Assembly (NCBI RefSeq): GCF_029960115.1
Contig: NZ_JASCOZ010000038.1
Location: 1 to 33,034, forward strand
Direction: 5' to 3'
From: Stenotrophomonas sp. PS02289
Lineage (GTDB): Bacteria > Pseudomonadota > Gammaproteobacteria > Xanthomonadales > Xanthomonadaceae
Length of the DNA: 33,034 bases
The notes beneath the pieces were generated by a model. That model did no database searches and was not told where the DNA came from. It saw nothing but the letters and a program-made list of their open reading frames with translations. Positions within the stretch are counted from its first letter, which is position 1; each line of letters starts with the position of its first letter. Shown here piece by piece: positions 25,540 to 33,034 of the stretch. Made by a program: the position numbers and the translations under genes.

Positions 25540-27642
25540 ATGTCGATGTCCTTGGCCGATGCACGCTACTTCCTGAACCGCATGATCGGTCTGTTCCGGC
25601 GCAGCCTGGACAGCCTGCGCACGCGCGGCTGGCGGGCCACCTGGCAGCGTATCCGTGTGCATACCCAGCCCCTGCCCGCCCTTCGCGGACCCGCGCTGTA
25701 TCTGCCCAGACAGGCACCTTTCACGCCGTTCAGCGTTCCGTTCGATCCTGAACCGCTGGTCAGCATCGTGATCCCGGTCTACAACCACGTCGACCACACC
25801 CTGGCCTGCCTGCGCGCGCTCGCCGCGCACCCGCCGCTGGCCCGCTGCGAAGTGCTGGTGGTGGACGACGGCAGCAGTGACCTGACCACCGAATGGATGC
25901 CACAGATCCAGGGCCTTCGCTACGAAGTGCGCGAACGCAACGGTGGCTTCATCGAGGCCTGCAATGACGGCGTGGGCCGATCACGCGGCCAGTATGTGGT
26001 CCTGCTCAACAACGACACCGTGCCGCAGCCCGGCTGGCTGGATGCGTTGCTGGACACGTTCTCCAGCTTGCCCGCGGCGGGCCTGGTCGGCGCACAGCTG
26101 ATCTATCCCGACGGTCGCTTGCAGGAGTCGGGCGGCGTCCTGTTCCAGGACGGCAGCGCATGGAGCTACGGTCGCTTTGAGTCCACCGAAGATCCCCGCT
26201 ACAGCGCCCTGCGCGACGCCGACTACTGCTCCGGCGCGGCGATCATGCTGCCGCGTGCGTTGTGGGACCAGCTGGGCGGCTTCGACGTGCGCTACCGCCC
26301 GGCCTACTACGAAGATACCGACCTGGCCTTTGCCGTGCGTGCGGCGGGCCACCGCGTGCTGGTGCAGCCTGCCAGCCGTGTCGTGCATGACGAGGGCACC
26401 AGCAACGGAACCGACACCGGCAGCGGCATCAAGGCCTACCAGGTGCGCAATCGCGGCGTGTTCGCGCAGAAATGGGCGACCACGCTGGCCACCCATCCCG
26501 CGCCCGGCAGCGTGCCGTCGCCGGCCTTGCTGCACCGTCACCAGCGCCAGGTCCTGATCCTGGATGAGGCCGTTCCGCAACCGGATCGCGATTCCGGCTC
26601 GCTGCGTCAGTTCAACCTGATCCGCATGCTGATCGCGGCCGGTCTGCACGTGGTGTTCGTGCCGACCCGCCGCGAGCATGCCGGGGCCGCCACCGAAGCC
26701 CTGCAGCGGCTGGGCGTGGAGGTCTGGTATGCGCCGTTCCTGCAGGGCATCGGCCCCTGGCTGCGCGAACATGGCCCGCGCTTTGCCGTGGTGATGATGG
26801 TCCGCCATCACGTCGCCAGCGAATGCCTGCCCTTGCTGCGCAGCTATGCACCTGCCGCGCGGCGGGTGTTCGATACCGTGGACCTGCATTATCTGCGCGA
26901 GCGCCGTGGGGCCGAACTCGCCAACGATCCAGGCCGGCTGCGCATGGCCGAACGCACGCGCGAACGCGAACTGGCGGTCATGGCGGACTGCGACATCACC
27001 GTGCTGGTCAGCGAAGCCGAGCGCGTGCAGTTGCAGGCCGATGCCCCACAGGTGCGGGTGGAGCTGATCTCCAATCTTCACGAAGTGGCCGGCGCAGGAG
27101 CGTCTTTCGCACAGCGCCGCGACCTGGTGTTCGTGGGCGGCTTTGCCCACCCACCGAACGTGGACGGCATGACCTGGTTCATCGGCGACGTGTTCCCACT
27201 CATCCGCGCCGAACTGCCGGGCGTGCGCTTCCACTGCATCGGCGCGCACCCGCCGCCGGCGCTGCACGCGCTGGCCGCCGGCCAGCCCGACGTGATCATC
27301 CACGGCTTCGTGCCCGTGGTGACGCCGTACATGGACGAGGTCCGGATCGCCGTGGCACCGCTGCGCTTTGGCGCGGGGGTCAAGGGCAAGGTCAACCTGA
27401 GCATGGCGCACGGCCAGCCGGTGGTGGCCACCACCTGCGCGGTGGAAGGCATGCACCTGCAGGACGGTGCCGATGTGCTGGTCGCCGATGATGCCCGCGC
27501 GTTCGCGGCAGCCGTGGTGCGTCTGTACCAGGACGAAGGGCTGTGGATGGCCCTGTCCAGCGCGGGGCTGCGCAACGTCGCCGAGCACTTCTCGGTGGAT
27601 GCCGCCGGTGCCAGCGTGCAGCGCGTTTTCGTCGCGCCCTAG
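25540..27642 (+). CDS. Two-domain glycosyltransferase (GT2 plus GT4-like)
   Basis: From the ATG at 25540 (GGAG ten bases upstream) the product is 700 residues. The N-terminal part (about 72-320) is a GT-A family 2 domain: VSIVIPVYNH, VVDDGSSD, LLNNDT (metal/nucleotide site) and YYEDTDLAF (general-base region). The C-terminal part (about 336-695) is a GT-B, GT4-like domain: VLILDEAVPQPDRDSGSLRQ, VFVGGFAHPPNVDG, APLRFGAGVKGKVNLSMAHG and PVVATTCAVEGMHL. The enzyme probably adds two sugars in succession to a cell-surface glycan or protein. No other polysaccharide genes are nearby, so the acceptor is unknown. The open frame extends 31 codons upstream to 25447 without family character. Its stop overlaps that of the convergent epimerase gene. 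Confidence 0.88.
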   Translation: MSMSLADARYFLNRMIGLFRRSLDSLRTRGWRATWQRIRVHTQPLPALRGPALYLPRQAPFTPFSVPFDPEPLVSIVIPVYNHVDHTLACLRALAAHPPLARCEVLVVDDGSSDLTTEWMPQIQGLRYEVRERNGGFIEACNDGVGRSRGQYVVLLNNDTVPQPGWLDALLDTFSSLPAAGLVGAQLIYPDGRLQESGGVLFQDGSAWSYGRFESTEDPRYSALRDADYCSGAAIMLPRALWDQLGGFDVRYRPAYYEDTDLAFAVRAAGHRVLVQPASRVVHDEGTSNGTDTGSGIKAYQVRNRGVFAQKWATTLATHPAPGSVPSPALLHRHQRQVLILDEAVPQPDRDSGSLRQFNLIRMLIAAGLHVVFVPTRREHAGAATEALQRLGVEVWYAPFLQGIGPWLREHGPRFAVVMMVRHHVASECLPLLRSYAPAARRVFDTVDLHYLRERRGAELANDPGRLRMAERTRERELAVMADCDITVLVSEAERVQLQADAPQVRVELISNLHEVAGAGASFAQRRDLVFVGGFAHPPNVDGMTWFIGDVFPLIRAELPGVRFHCIGAHPPPALHALAAGQPDVIIHGFVPVVTPYMDEVRIAVAPLRFGAGVKGKVNLSMAHGQPVVATTCAVEGMHLQDGADVLVADDARAFAAAVVRLYQDEGLWMALSSAGLRNVAEHFSVDAAGASVQRVFVAP

Positions 27643-28520
27643 CCGACGCTGGCCTGGCGGATGCGGTCTGCCGCCTGCGGCGTCGTCATCGCGTGCCAGG
27701 TCTGCGGTTCTGGATGGAAGGGCCGCGGGTGCACCCCCAGCAGTTCGGCAAGGCGCTGGTTGTCAGCCACCAGGTCCTGTTGCAGTCGCGACACCGGTCC
27801 ACGCATCCGCGGCCACGCCTTGGCCAGCAGGGTCAGCAGGCCTTCCGGCAGGTACGCCGGCAGCGTCGGCGTGCCGATGCTGCGGTGCACGCGCCGGAAC
27901 ATCTGCTGGTAGGTCAGGCGCTCGCCGCCGCCGATCTGCAGAATCTGGCCGGCAGCGGCGTCGCCTTGCAGCGCCTGCATGACCGCCAGCGCGATGTCGT
28001 CGGCATGCACGGGTTGGCGCAGCCCCTGGGCCATGGGAATGGGGAACACCCGGGTGCGCAGTGCACGTTGGACGAACGGGGTCAGGCTCCGGTCGATGCC
28101 CGCGCCGTAGACCAGCGTGGGGCGCAGGATCGTCCACTGCATGCCCAGGCGCGCGGCCTGAACGGCCAGATTCTCCTCGCCCTGCTGCAACAGCTTCACC
28201 AGCGCCTGTTCTGCCGGCTGCGCGGACCCCTGCTTGCTCAGCACACTCATGGAGCTGGTCACGATGATCTTGCGTGCGGGAGCCTGCTCCTGTCGTGCCA
28301 GCCAGTCGCCCCAGGCATCCAGCGGCGCAAAACTGACAATGGCGCTCCAGGGCTGCTCAGGTGCCGGTAAGGCACGCAGATCGGCAGCCCACCAGTCCAC
28401 GCCCGGCTGTGCCGGCTGGGGATGGCGGCTTAACGCCACCACGGGGCGCTGCGCGGCCACCAGTCGTGCCAGCAGAAAGCGGCCGATCTGGTTGGTCGCA
28501 CCTGAAAGAAGAACGGTCAT
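27639..28520 (-). CDS. NAD(P)-binding sugar epimerase/dehydratase-like (extended SDR) protein
   Basis: The 293-residue product begins with the Rossmann motif SGATNQIGRFL (GxxxxxG type) and has the layout of the NAD-dependent epimerase family: IIVTSSMSVLSKQG in the catalytic Ser region, ILRPTLVYGAGIDRSL, and VHADDIALAVMQAL. The classic YxxxK is not clear: the segment after TSS reads PAEQALVKLLQQGEE, so activity may be lost or altered, as in atypical SDR proteins. The ATG at 28520 is the natural start for the Rossmann fold, though no Shine-Dalgarno is evident; the open frame extends ten more codons upstream. It is last in the minus-strand run relA-repeat protein-epimerase (48-base gap). Confidence 0.82.
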   Translation of the reverse strand: MTVLLSGATNQIGRFLLARLVAAQRPVVALSRHPQPAQPGVDWWAADLRALPAPEQPWSAIVSFAPLDAWGDWLARQEQAPARKIIVTSSMSVLSKQGSAQPAEQALVKLLQQGEENLAVQAARLGMQWTILRPTLVYGAGIDRSLTPFVQRALRTRVFPIPMAQGLRQPVHADDIALAVMQALQGDAAAGQILQIGGGERLTYQQMFRRVHRSIGTPTLPAYLPEGLLTLLAKAWPRMRGPVSRLQQDLVADNQRLAELLGVHPRPFHPEPQTWHAMTTPQAADRIRQASVG

Positions 28521-28568
28521 GGAGGGCCAAAAACGACAACAGGCCCGCACTATCGCAAAAACACCTGC

Positions 28569-30137
28569 TCAGCGCAGCGCCCCGACGTCATGCAGGCGCT
28601 GCTGCAGCGTCTGGTACTCCGGTGCCGTCGGCGGTACGCCCAGCGCAGCGGCCTGCTGCAGCGCGCCTTGGGCAAAGCTGACCTCGCCTCGCCCGAGGCG
28701 CTCGCTGCCCAGGGCCAACCAGCGTTGTCCCAGGCGCAGGCGCGCGGTCGCGAGCGCGGCATCATCGCGTCCCAGCGCGCGCCACGCCGCCAGGCATTCA
28801 CCGGCCGCCTGCACCCGGTTCTCGCGCAGGCGGTCCTCGAAACACTCGCGCGTGGCAGGCAGCAGCCGGCTCGCCGCCGCACGCACACGCGGGTCCTGCG
28901 GTGCCAGCGCCTGGGCCTCACGCAGGGCATCGTAGGCACTGTCGCCCGGCGGCGTCAGGAATCGCCCCTGCGCCTGCGCGTCGTTGAAACGCTCCAACAG
29001 CAACTGCAGCGTCTGCTCCCGACCGGCGCGCGGCGCGTTGCGGGTAGTGAGCGCACGCTGCGCGAGGCGTGCCTGCTGCAAGGCCTGTTGCGCGGTCTTC
29101 AGGCTGCTCTCGGCGGTGCCGAGCTCCCGCGCCTGCGCCAGCGCCTGCTCGGCGGGCCCAAAACGGAAATCGCCGGCCAGCCGGGTCGCCTCGGCCAGCA
29201 GCGCATCCCGGACCTGCTGCATCCCCTGCTGCGCGCTGGCCTCGTCTGGACGGGCCGCCAGCACGGCCTGGTAATGTCCGGCGGCACTCTCGAGCCGCCC
29301 AGCACGCAGTGCCTGTCGGCCCAGCAGTAGACGCCGTTCCAGCGCGCCGTTCAGCGCCGCCTCGCTGGCCGGCAGATCGACATGCCCGGCGTCGAACAGG
29401 CGTGCCCGCTGCAGCAGCGGCGCAGCCCGCGCGACATCGCCCGCATCGGCCGCGGTGCGCGCCTGCAGCAGCAGTTCGGACAAGGCATCCTCACGCCCTT
29501 CCAGCGCCCGCAGGTGCGTCGGGGCCAGCGCCAGCACCTGTTGGAACAACGGCAGGGCGGTGTCCGCGCTGCCGTCCAGCCTGCCCGCCTGCAAGGCCGC
29601 TTCGGCCCGTCCGAGCAGCACGCCAAAGCCGGCACCGGTGTGCTGCCGCGCGCGCAGCAGCTGCGCCACCGCATCAGCGTCACGCTGTGGAACCTGCAGT
29701 TCGCGCGCCAGGTCCAGTGCCCGCTGCGCCGCGTCCAGATCGTCGGCCTGTACGGCGATGCGGGCCTGTTGCAACGCGGCCTGGCCAGTACGGGCCAAGC
29801 CGCTTCGTGCCTGCGGCCGGTCGTTATCCAGCGCCAGCGCGGCCTGATACCACTCCCGCGCGCCGGTGCCGTCTGCAGCGCTCAGCCGTCCCGCCGCCAG
29901 CGCGCGATCCCCCCGATCCAGCAGTTGCTCCACCTGCGGCTCATTCCAGAACCAGTTGGCCAGCGGCGCACGTAGCACCACCAGCAGCAGGAACACGGTC
30001 GCCGCCGCCAGCAATGCCCAACGCCAGATCCTTCGCGCGTGCCACGCCTGGACCCACCACCAGCGCCCCTCGCGACGCACGCGACGCAACGCGGCCTGGG
30101 CAGCGTCTTCGTGCGATCCGGAAGGTGGGCGGCTCAT
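28569..30137 (-). CDS. Membrane-anchored TPR-like repeat protein of unknown function
   Basis: The 522-residue protein has a basic, Trp-rich N-terminal cytoplasmic segment (RREGRWWWVQAWHARRIWRW), one membrane helix (about 38-57) and a long Ala/Leu/Gln/Arg-rich helical domain facing the periplasm. Helical-hairpin repeats resembling TPRs are visible (for example LLDRGDRALAAGRLS, LLGRAEAALQAGRL, LLGRQALRAGRLESAAGHYQ). Two cysteines near the C-terminal third (ECFEDRL and GECLAAW) may pair. I do not recognise a named family. It follows relA by 29 bases and is probably cotranscribed with it. A scaffold or protein-interaction role is plausible but not shown. Confidence 0.8.
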   Translation of the reverse strand: MSRPPSGSHEDAAQAALRRVRREGRWWWVQAWHARRIWRWALLAAATVFLLLVVLRAPLANWFWNEPQVEQLLDRGDRALAAGRLSAADGTGAREWYQAALALDNDRPQARSGLARTGQAALQQARIAVQADDLDAAQRALDLARELQVPQRDADAVAQLLRARQHTGAGFGVLLGRAEAALQAGRLDGSADTALPLFQQVLALAPTHLRALEGREDALSELLLQARTAADAGDVARAAPLLQRARLFDAGHVDLPASEAALNGALERRLLLGRQALRAGRLESAAGHYQAVLAARPDEASAQQGMQQVRDALLAEATRLAGDFRFGPAEQALAQARELGTAESSLKTAQQALQQARLAQRALTTRNAPRAGREQTLQLLLERFNDAQAQGRFLTPPGDSAYDALREAQALAPQDPRVRAAASRLLPATRECFEDRLRENRVQAAGECLAAWRALGRDDAALATARLRLGQRWLALGSERLGRGEVSFAQGALQQAAALGVPPTAPEYQTLQQRLHDVGALR

Positions 30138-30166
30138 CCGTTGAGCCTAGCGCTGTTCACGTGAGT

Positions 30167-32320
30167 TCAGCCTAGACGTCGCACGTCATTGACCCCGGGC
30201 AAGGCATCAAGCTTGCCCAGCAGCGTGGCGAGCTGGCCGTAATCGCTCACTTTCAGGCGCAAGCGCAGATGCGCGCGCCCGCTGTTGCGCACGTTGTCGC
30301 TATGGATGTCCAGAACGTAGGCGTCTTCCTGCGCGATCAGGTTGGTGATGTCTTTCAGCAGCCAGCGCCGGTCCACCGCATTGACCACCACGTCGACCTC
30401 GTAGCCACCGCCCGCCTGCCCCCACTCCACCGGCAGGATCCGCTGCGGGCTGGCGGCCTGCAGGCGGGCCAGTGCGGCACAGTCGGTACGGTGAACGGTG
30501 ACGCCGCGGCTGCGGGTCAGGTAACCCACGATGGGTTCGCCGGCCACCGGCTGGCAGCAGCGGGCCAGCTGGACCAGCAGGTTGCCCACGCCTTGGACGG
30601 TGAATTTGGACTTGCCCAGGTTTTCACGCCGCGCGGTGGGCCGTGGCAGCGTGGGTGCGACCGGCTGCGATGCAGCGCGCTCGGCTTCCAGCAACGCGCG
30701 GCTGACCTGGTGCGGCCCGGTATCGCCGAGTGCCACCTGGATGTACAGGTCATCCACGCTGTCGGCATGGAACTTCTTCGCCGCCACGCCGAGATCGGCA
30801 TGCTGCAGTCCCAGCCGCTTCAACTCGCGATCGAGCAGTTCGCGACCGGCCTGTACGTTGCGCGCCCGATCGAGCTTGTGGAACCAGTTGCGCACCTTCT
30901 CGCGCGAACGGTTGCTGGCCAGGTAGCCATTGGCCACCAGCAGCCAGTCACGGCGCGGATCGGCTTCCTTGCCGGTCAGGATCTCGACCCGGTCACCGCT
31001 GCGCAGGCGATAGGTCAGCGGCACGATGCGTCCATTGACCTTCGCCCCGCGGCACCGGTGACCCACCATGGTGTGCACGTGATAGGCGAAATCCAGCGGG
31101 GTGGCTCCCTGAGGCAGGTCCATCACCTCATCCTTGGGGCTGAGCGCGTAGACCCGGTCTTCGGTCAGCTCCGCGTCCAGCGCGCCGGCCAGTTCGGCCC
31201 CCTGCCCTTCCTGCGACTGCTCCAGCAACTGGCGCATCCAGGTGATCTTGCGATCAAACGCCTTCTCGGCCCCCTTGCTGCCTTCCTTGTAGCGCCAGTG
31301 CGCGGCCACGCCGAGCTCGGCCTGCGCGTGCATGTCGTGGGTGCGGATCTGGACCTCGATGGTGCGCCCCTCCGGCCCGATCACCGCGGTGTGCAGCGAG
31401 CGATAGTCGTTGGCCTTGGGGCGTGCGATGTAGTCATCGAACTCGCTGGGCACCGGCACCCACAGCGAATGCACCACGCCCAATGCCGCGTAGCAGGCCG
31501 CCACGTCCTTCACCATGACCCGCACGGCGCGGATGTCGTACAGCTGGTCAAACGCCAGCCGCTTCTTCTGCATCTTCCGCCAGATGCTGTAGATGTGTTT
31601 GGGCCGCCCGCTGACCTCGGCCTCGATGCCCTGCGCAGTCAGTTCACGCGACAGCGCCTTCTTGACCGACTCGACGTAGCGTTCGCGGGCCAGACGGGTT
31701 TCGTCGACCTCGCGCGCGATCCGCCGGTAAGTGTCCGGCTCCAGGTGACGGAATGCGAGGTCTTCCAGCTCCCACTTCAGCTGCCAGATGCCAAGGCGAT
31801 TGGCCAGCGGGGCGTGGATGTCGCGGGTGAGCTGGGCCAGCGCACGGCGCTCCTCCTCCGGCTGGCGATCGGCAGCGCGCATCCGCGCGAGTTGTCGCGC
31901 CAGCAGGATCGGCACCACCCGCAGGTCGTGGATGATCGACAGCAGCAGGCGACGCAGGCCCTCGCTGTTGCGTCCGGCTTCGCGGCCCGCATGCAGCGCC
32001 CAGACCTGGTCCGCCGCATCCAGGCCATCCAGCAGCCCGAGCACGGCCGCCTTGTGCTCGCCCAGCGGAAGGCCGTCCAGGCCGGCGCGCAACCCGGGCA
32101 GGTCGAACAAGATGGCGGCGAGCAACGCACTGTCGTCAGCGGACAACAGCGACAGGGCGTCGACCGTGTCGGCCAGCACCGGCCAGGGGGCCTGTTGGGC
32201 CGGGTCCACCCCTTCGCTCTGCCAGCGCTGCAGCAGCGCCGCGCGCAGAGGCGGCGACAGGGACGCCGCCGACGGTCGGTTCAACAAGGCATCCAGGCCG
32301 GGGACAGAAGCGCGGTTCAC
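30167..32320 (-). CDS. relA: GTP pyrophosphokinase RelA ((p)ppGpp synthetase)
   Basis: RelA makes (p)ppGpp on ribosomes stalled with uncharged tRNA. The 717-residue product has a degenerate N-terminal HD-like region lacking the HDxxED hydrolase motif (about 50-150). The synthetase domain (about 235-365) has GRPKHIYSIWRKM, EFDDYIARPK, YRSLHTAV and EVQIRT then MHAQAELGVAAHW. A TGS domain (about 388-450), a helical region, a zinc-finger/RIS segment with C588-C589 (QLARCCQPV, GVTVHRTDC) and a C-terminal ACT domain (about 640-715) follow. EVQIRT, EFDD and the loss of HD mark RelA rather than SpoT. The start is a GTG at 32320 without a clear Shine-Dalgarno. A weak promoter-like pair (TTGTCC, 17 bases, TAGTGT) lies upstream near 32355-32385. 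Confidence 0.95.
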   Translation of the reverse strand: MNRASVPGLDALLNRPSAASLSPPLRAALLQRWQSEGVDPAQQAPWPVLADTVDALSLLSADDSALLAAILFDLPGLRAGLDGLPLGEHKAAVLGLLDGLDAADQVWALHAGREAGRNSEGLRRLLLSIIHDLRVVPILLARQLARMRAADRQPEEERRALAQLTRDIHAPLANRLGIWQLKWELEDLAFRHLEPDTYRRIAREVDETRLARERYVESVKKALSRELTAQGIEAEVSGRPKHIYSIWRKMQKKRLAFDQLYDIRAVRVMVKDVAACYAALGVVHSLWVPVPSEFDDYIARPKANDYRSLHTAVIGPEGRTIEVQIRTHDMHAQAELGVAAHWRYKEGSKGAEKAFDRKITWMRQLLEQSQEGQGAELAGALDAELTEDRVYALSPKDEVMDLPQGATPLDFAYHVHTMVGHRCRGAKVNGRIVPLTYRLRSGDRVEILTGKEADPRRDWLLVANGYLASNRSREKVRNWFHKLDRARNVQAGRELLDRELKRLGLQHADLGVAAKKFHADSVDDLYIQVALGDTGPHQVSRALLEAERAASQPVAPTLPRPTARRENLGKSKFTVQGVGNLLVQLARCCQPVAGEPIVGYLTRSRGVTVHRTDCAALARLQAASPQRILPVEWGQAGGGYEVDVVVNAVDRRWLLKDITNLIAQEDAYVLDIHSDNVRNSGRAHLRLRLKVSDYGQLATLLGKLDALPGVNDVRRLG

Positions 32321-32473
32321 AGCATCATGCAGACAGGACAGAGGCCTCTACACTAGCGCTCCGACCGTTGCCGGACAATCAAAACACGCGCATGAGCTGA
32401 TGCCGCCAGCGCGGCAGGACGTATGCGATGATCCGTTTTCCCCGCGCTGGGCTGGGGTCATCGGAGAAAGTTC

Positions 32474-32998
32474 ATGCGTGTTTCCCGTTTGAAGGTGTTG
32501 GCGTGTGCCGCCGTTCTGTTGAGCTCGGCAGCGCCGGTGCTGGCGCAGCGCACCATGGAAGGCGACCTGCAGCAGCAGATGACCCCGGCAGAATTCAAAG
32601 CTGCCGGGCTGGACAAGCTCAGCCCGGCCGAACTCAGCGCGCTCAATGGCTGGTTGCAGGGCAAGGTCGCTGCGGTGACCGCTGACGTGCGTGAACAGGT
32701 CCGCGAAGCGGCGCGCGAGGAAGGCCGTCAGGAAGTGATCGGCAAGAGCCGGGGCTTCTGGGATTTCGGCAGCAAAGAGCCGATTGTCAGCACCCTGCAG
32801 GGCGATTTCCGCGGCTTTGGAAAAGGCCAGCGCTACCTGCTCGCCAACCAGCAGGAATGGGAGCAGAGCGACGACGTCAGCCGCTCCGGCTACCGCAAGA
32901 GCAATCCGGCGGTCTCGATCACCCCCGGCTTGATGGGGGTCTGGTACATGGAGATCGACGGCGTCAACACCCGCGCCAAGGTCCGCCGGATCAAGTAA
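32474..32998 (+). CDS. Small exported protein of unknown function
   Basis: The 174-residue product has a Sec signal peptide (RVSRLK, then ACAAVLLSSAAPVLA, cleavage likely after Ala24). The mature part starts with a helical, charged region (about 28-95; PAEFKAAGLDKLSPAELSAL, REQVREAAREEGRQE). A second part has aromatic and glycine residues suggestive of a small beta domain (GFWDFG, GDFRGFGKGQRYLL, GLMGVWYMEIDG). It is probably periplasmic and I do not recognise a family. GGAG lies eight bases before the ATG. It is divergent from relA across 153 bases and is followed by a hairpin at the window end. Confidence 0.85.
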   Translation: MRVSRLKVLACAAVLLSSAAPVLAQRTMEGDLQQQMTPAEFKAAGLDKLSPAELSALNGWLQGKVAAVTADVREQVREAAREEGRQEVIGKSRGFWDFGSKEPIVSTLQGDFRGFGKGQRYLLANQQEWEQSDDVSRSGYRKSNPAVSITPGLMGVWYMEIDGVNTRAKVRRIK

Positions 32999-33011
32999 TG
33001 CCGCATCGCCG

Positions 33012-33034
33012 TCGCGCACCGGCCGGGTGCGCGA
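33012..33034 (+). terminator. Hairpin after the exported protein gene, possible terminator (cut by window edge)
   Basis: TCGCGCACC (33012-33020) and GGTGCGCGA (33026-33034) form a perfect nine-base-pair stem with a five-base loop, beginning 13 bases after the stop codon. Whether a T-tract follows cannot be seen, because the window ends at the stem. Confidence 0.55.

Noticed and set aside
32321-32335. Three-codon mini-ORF (ATG ATG CTG TGA) whose stop overlaps the relA GTG start, and a similar ATG ACC GCA TGA before yoaA
   Set aside because: Both are too short to judge, lack Shine-Dalgarno sequences and can arise by chance; kept only as a note on the unusual starts.
30269-32356. A 695-codon plus-strand open frame opposite relA
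   Set aside because: relA on the minus strand has all synthetase, TGS and ACT motifs; the opposite frame is a compositional shadow.

Overview
The window is GC-rich, densely coded chromosome of a Xanthomonadaceae-type gammaproteobacterium, most likely Stenotrophomonas. Three things suggest this: a GTAG-headed palindrome at 5516-5582 that resembles the SMAG repeats of Stenotrophomonas; the xanthomonad-like character of the proteins; and a type IV pilus chemosensory (Pil-Chp) cluster that has no PilK-type methyltransferase. I see no tRNA, rRNA, CRISPR array, insertion sequence, prophage or clear horizontally acquired island. No stretch over 300 bases lacks a gene; the longest gaps are 17588-17837 (pilG/gshB) and 32321-32473 (relA/hypothetical).

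Layout. 1-3330 (minus): a tightly packed run nudE-cysQ-mazG-ynfA followed by the 5' two thirds of gcvT, mostly metabolite and nucleotide house-cleaning. 3393-5509 (plus): bioA-rsmE, overlapping by 10 bases. 5516-5582: the SMAG-like inverted pair between convergent genes. 5589-17587 (minus): the Pil-Chp operon in transcription order pilG-pilH (one continuous reading frame here), pilI, pilJ, chpA (pilL), a chpB-like gene and chpC. A good sigma-70-type promoter lies upstream of pilG. 17838-19672 (plus, divergent): gshB and a tonB3-type gene, the same neighbourhood as in Pseudomonas aeruginosa. 19680-25448 (minus): mrcB (PBP1b), a TPR lipoprotein that is probably its LpoP-type activator, a YoaA-type helicase, and tsaB. 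25540-27642 (plus): a two-domain glycosyltransferase. 27639-32320 (minus): relA, a membrane-anchored repeat protein and an NAD-binding epimerase-like gene. 32474-32998 (plus): a small exported protein of unknown function, followed by a hairpin at the window edge.

The central theme is surface motility control. PilJ senses, PilI and ChpC couple it to the giant kinase ChpA, and PilG/PilH receive the phosphoryl group. TonB3 is known in P. aeruginosa to be needed for twitching. I find no wholly new system. The most notable departures are within this signalling system: PilG and PilH are joined in one frame; the CheB-like protein has lost its catalytic triad and its phospho-acceptor Asp; no CheR/PilK gene is present; and PilJ lacks canonical glutamate pairs. 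Together these suggest a Pil-Chp pathway without methylation-based adaptation. The first ~90 bases look like poor-quality sequence at a contig edge, which should temper interpretation of single-base events elsewhere.
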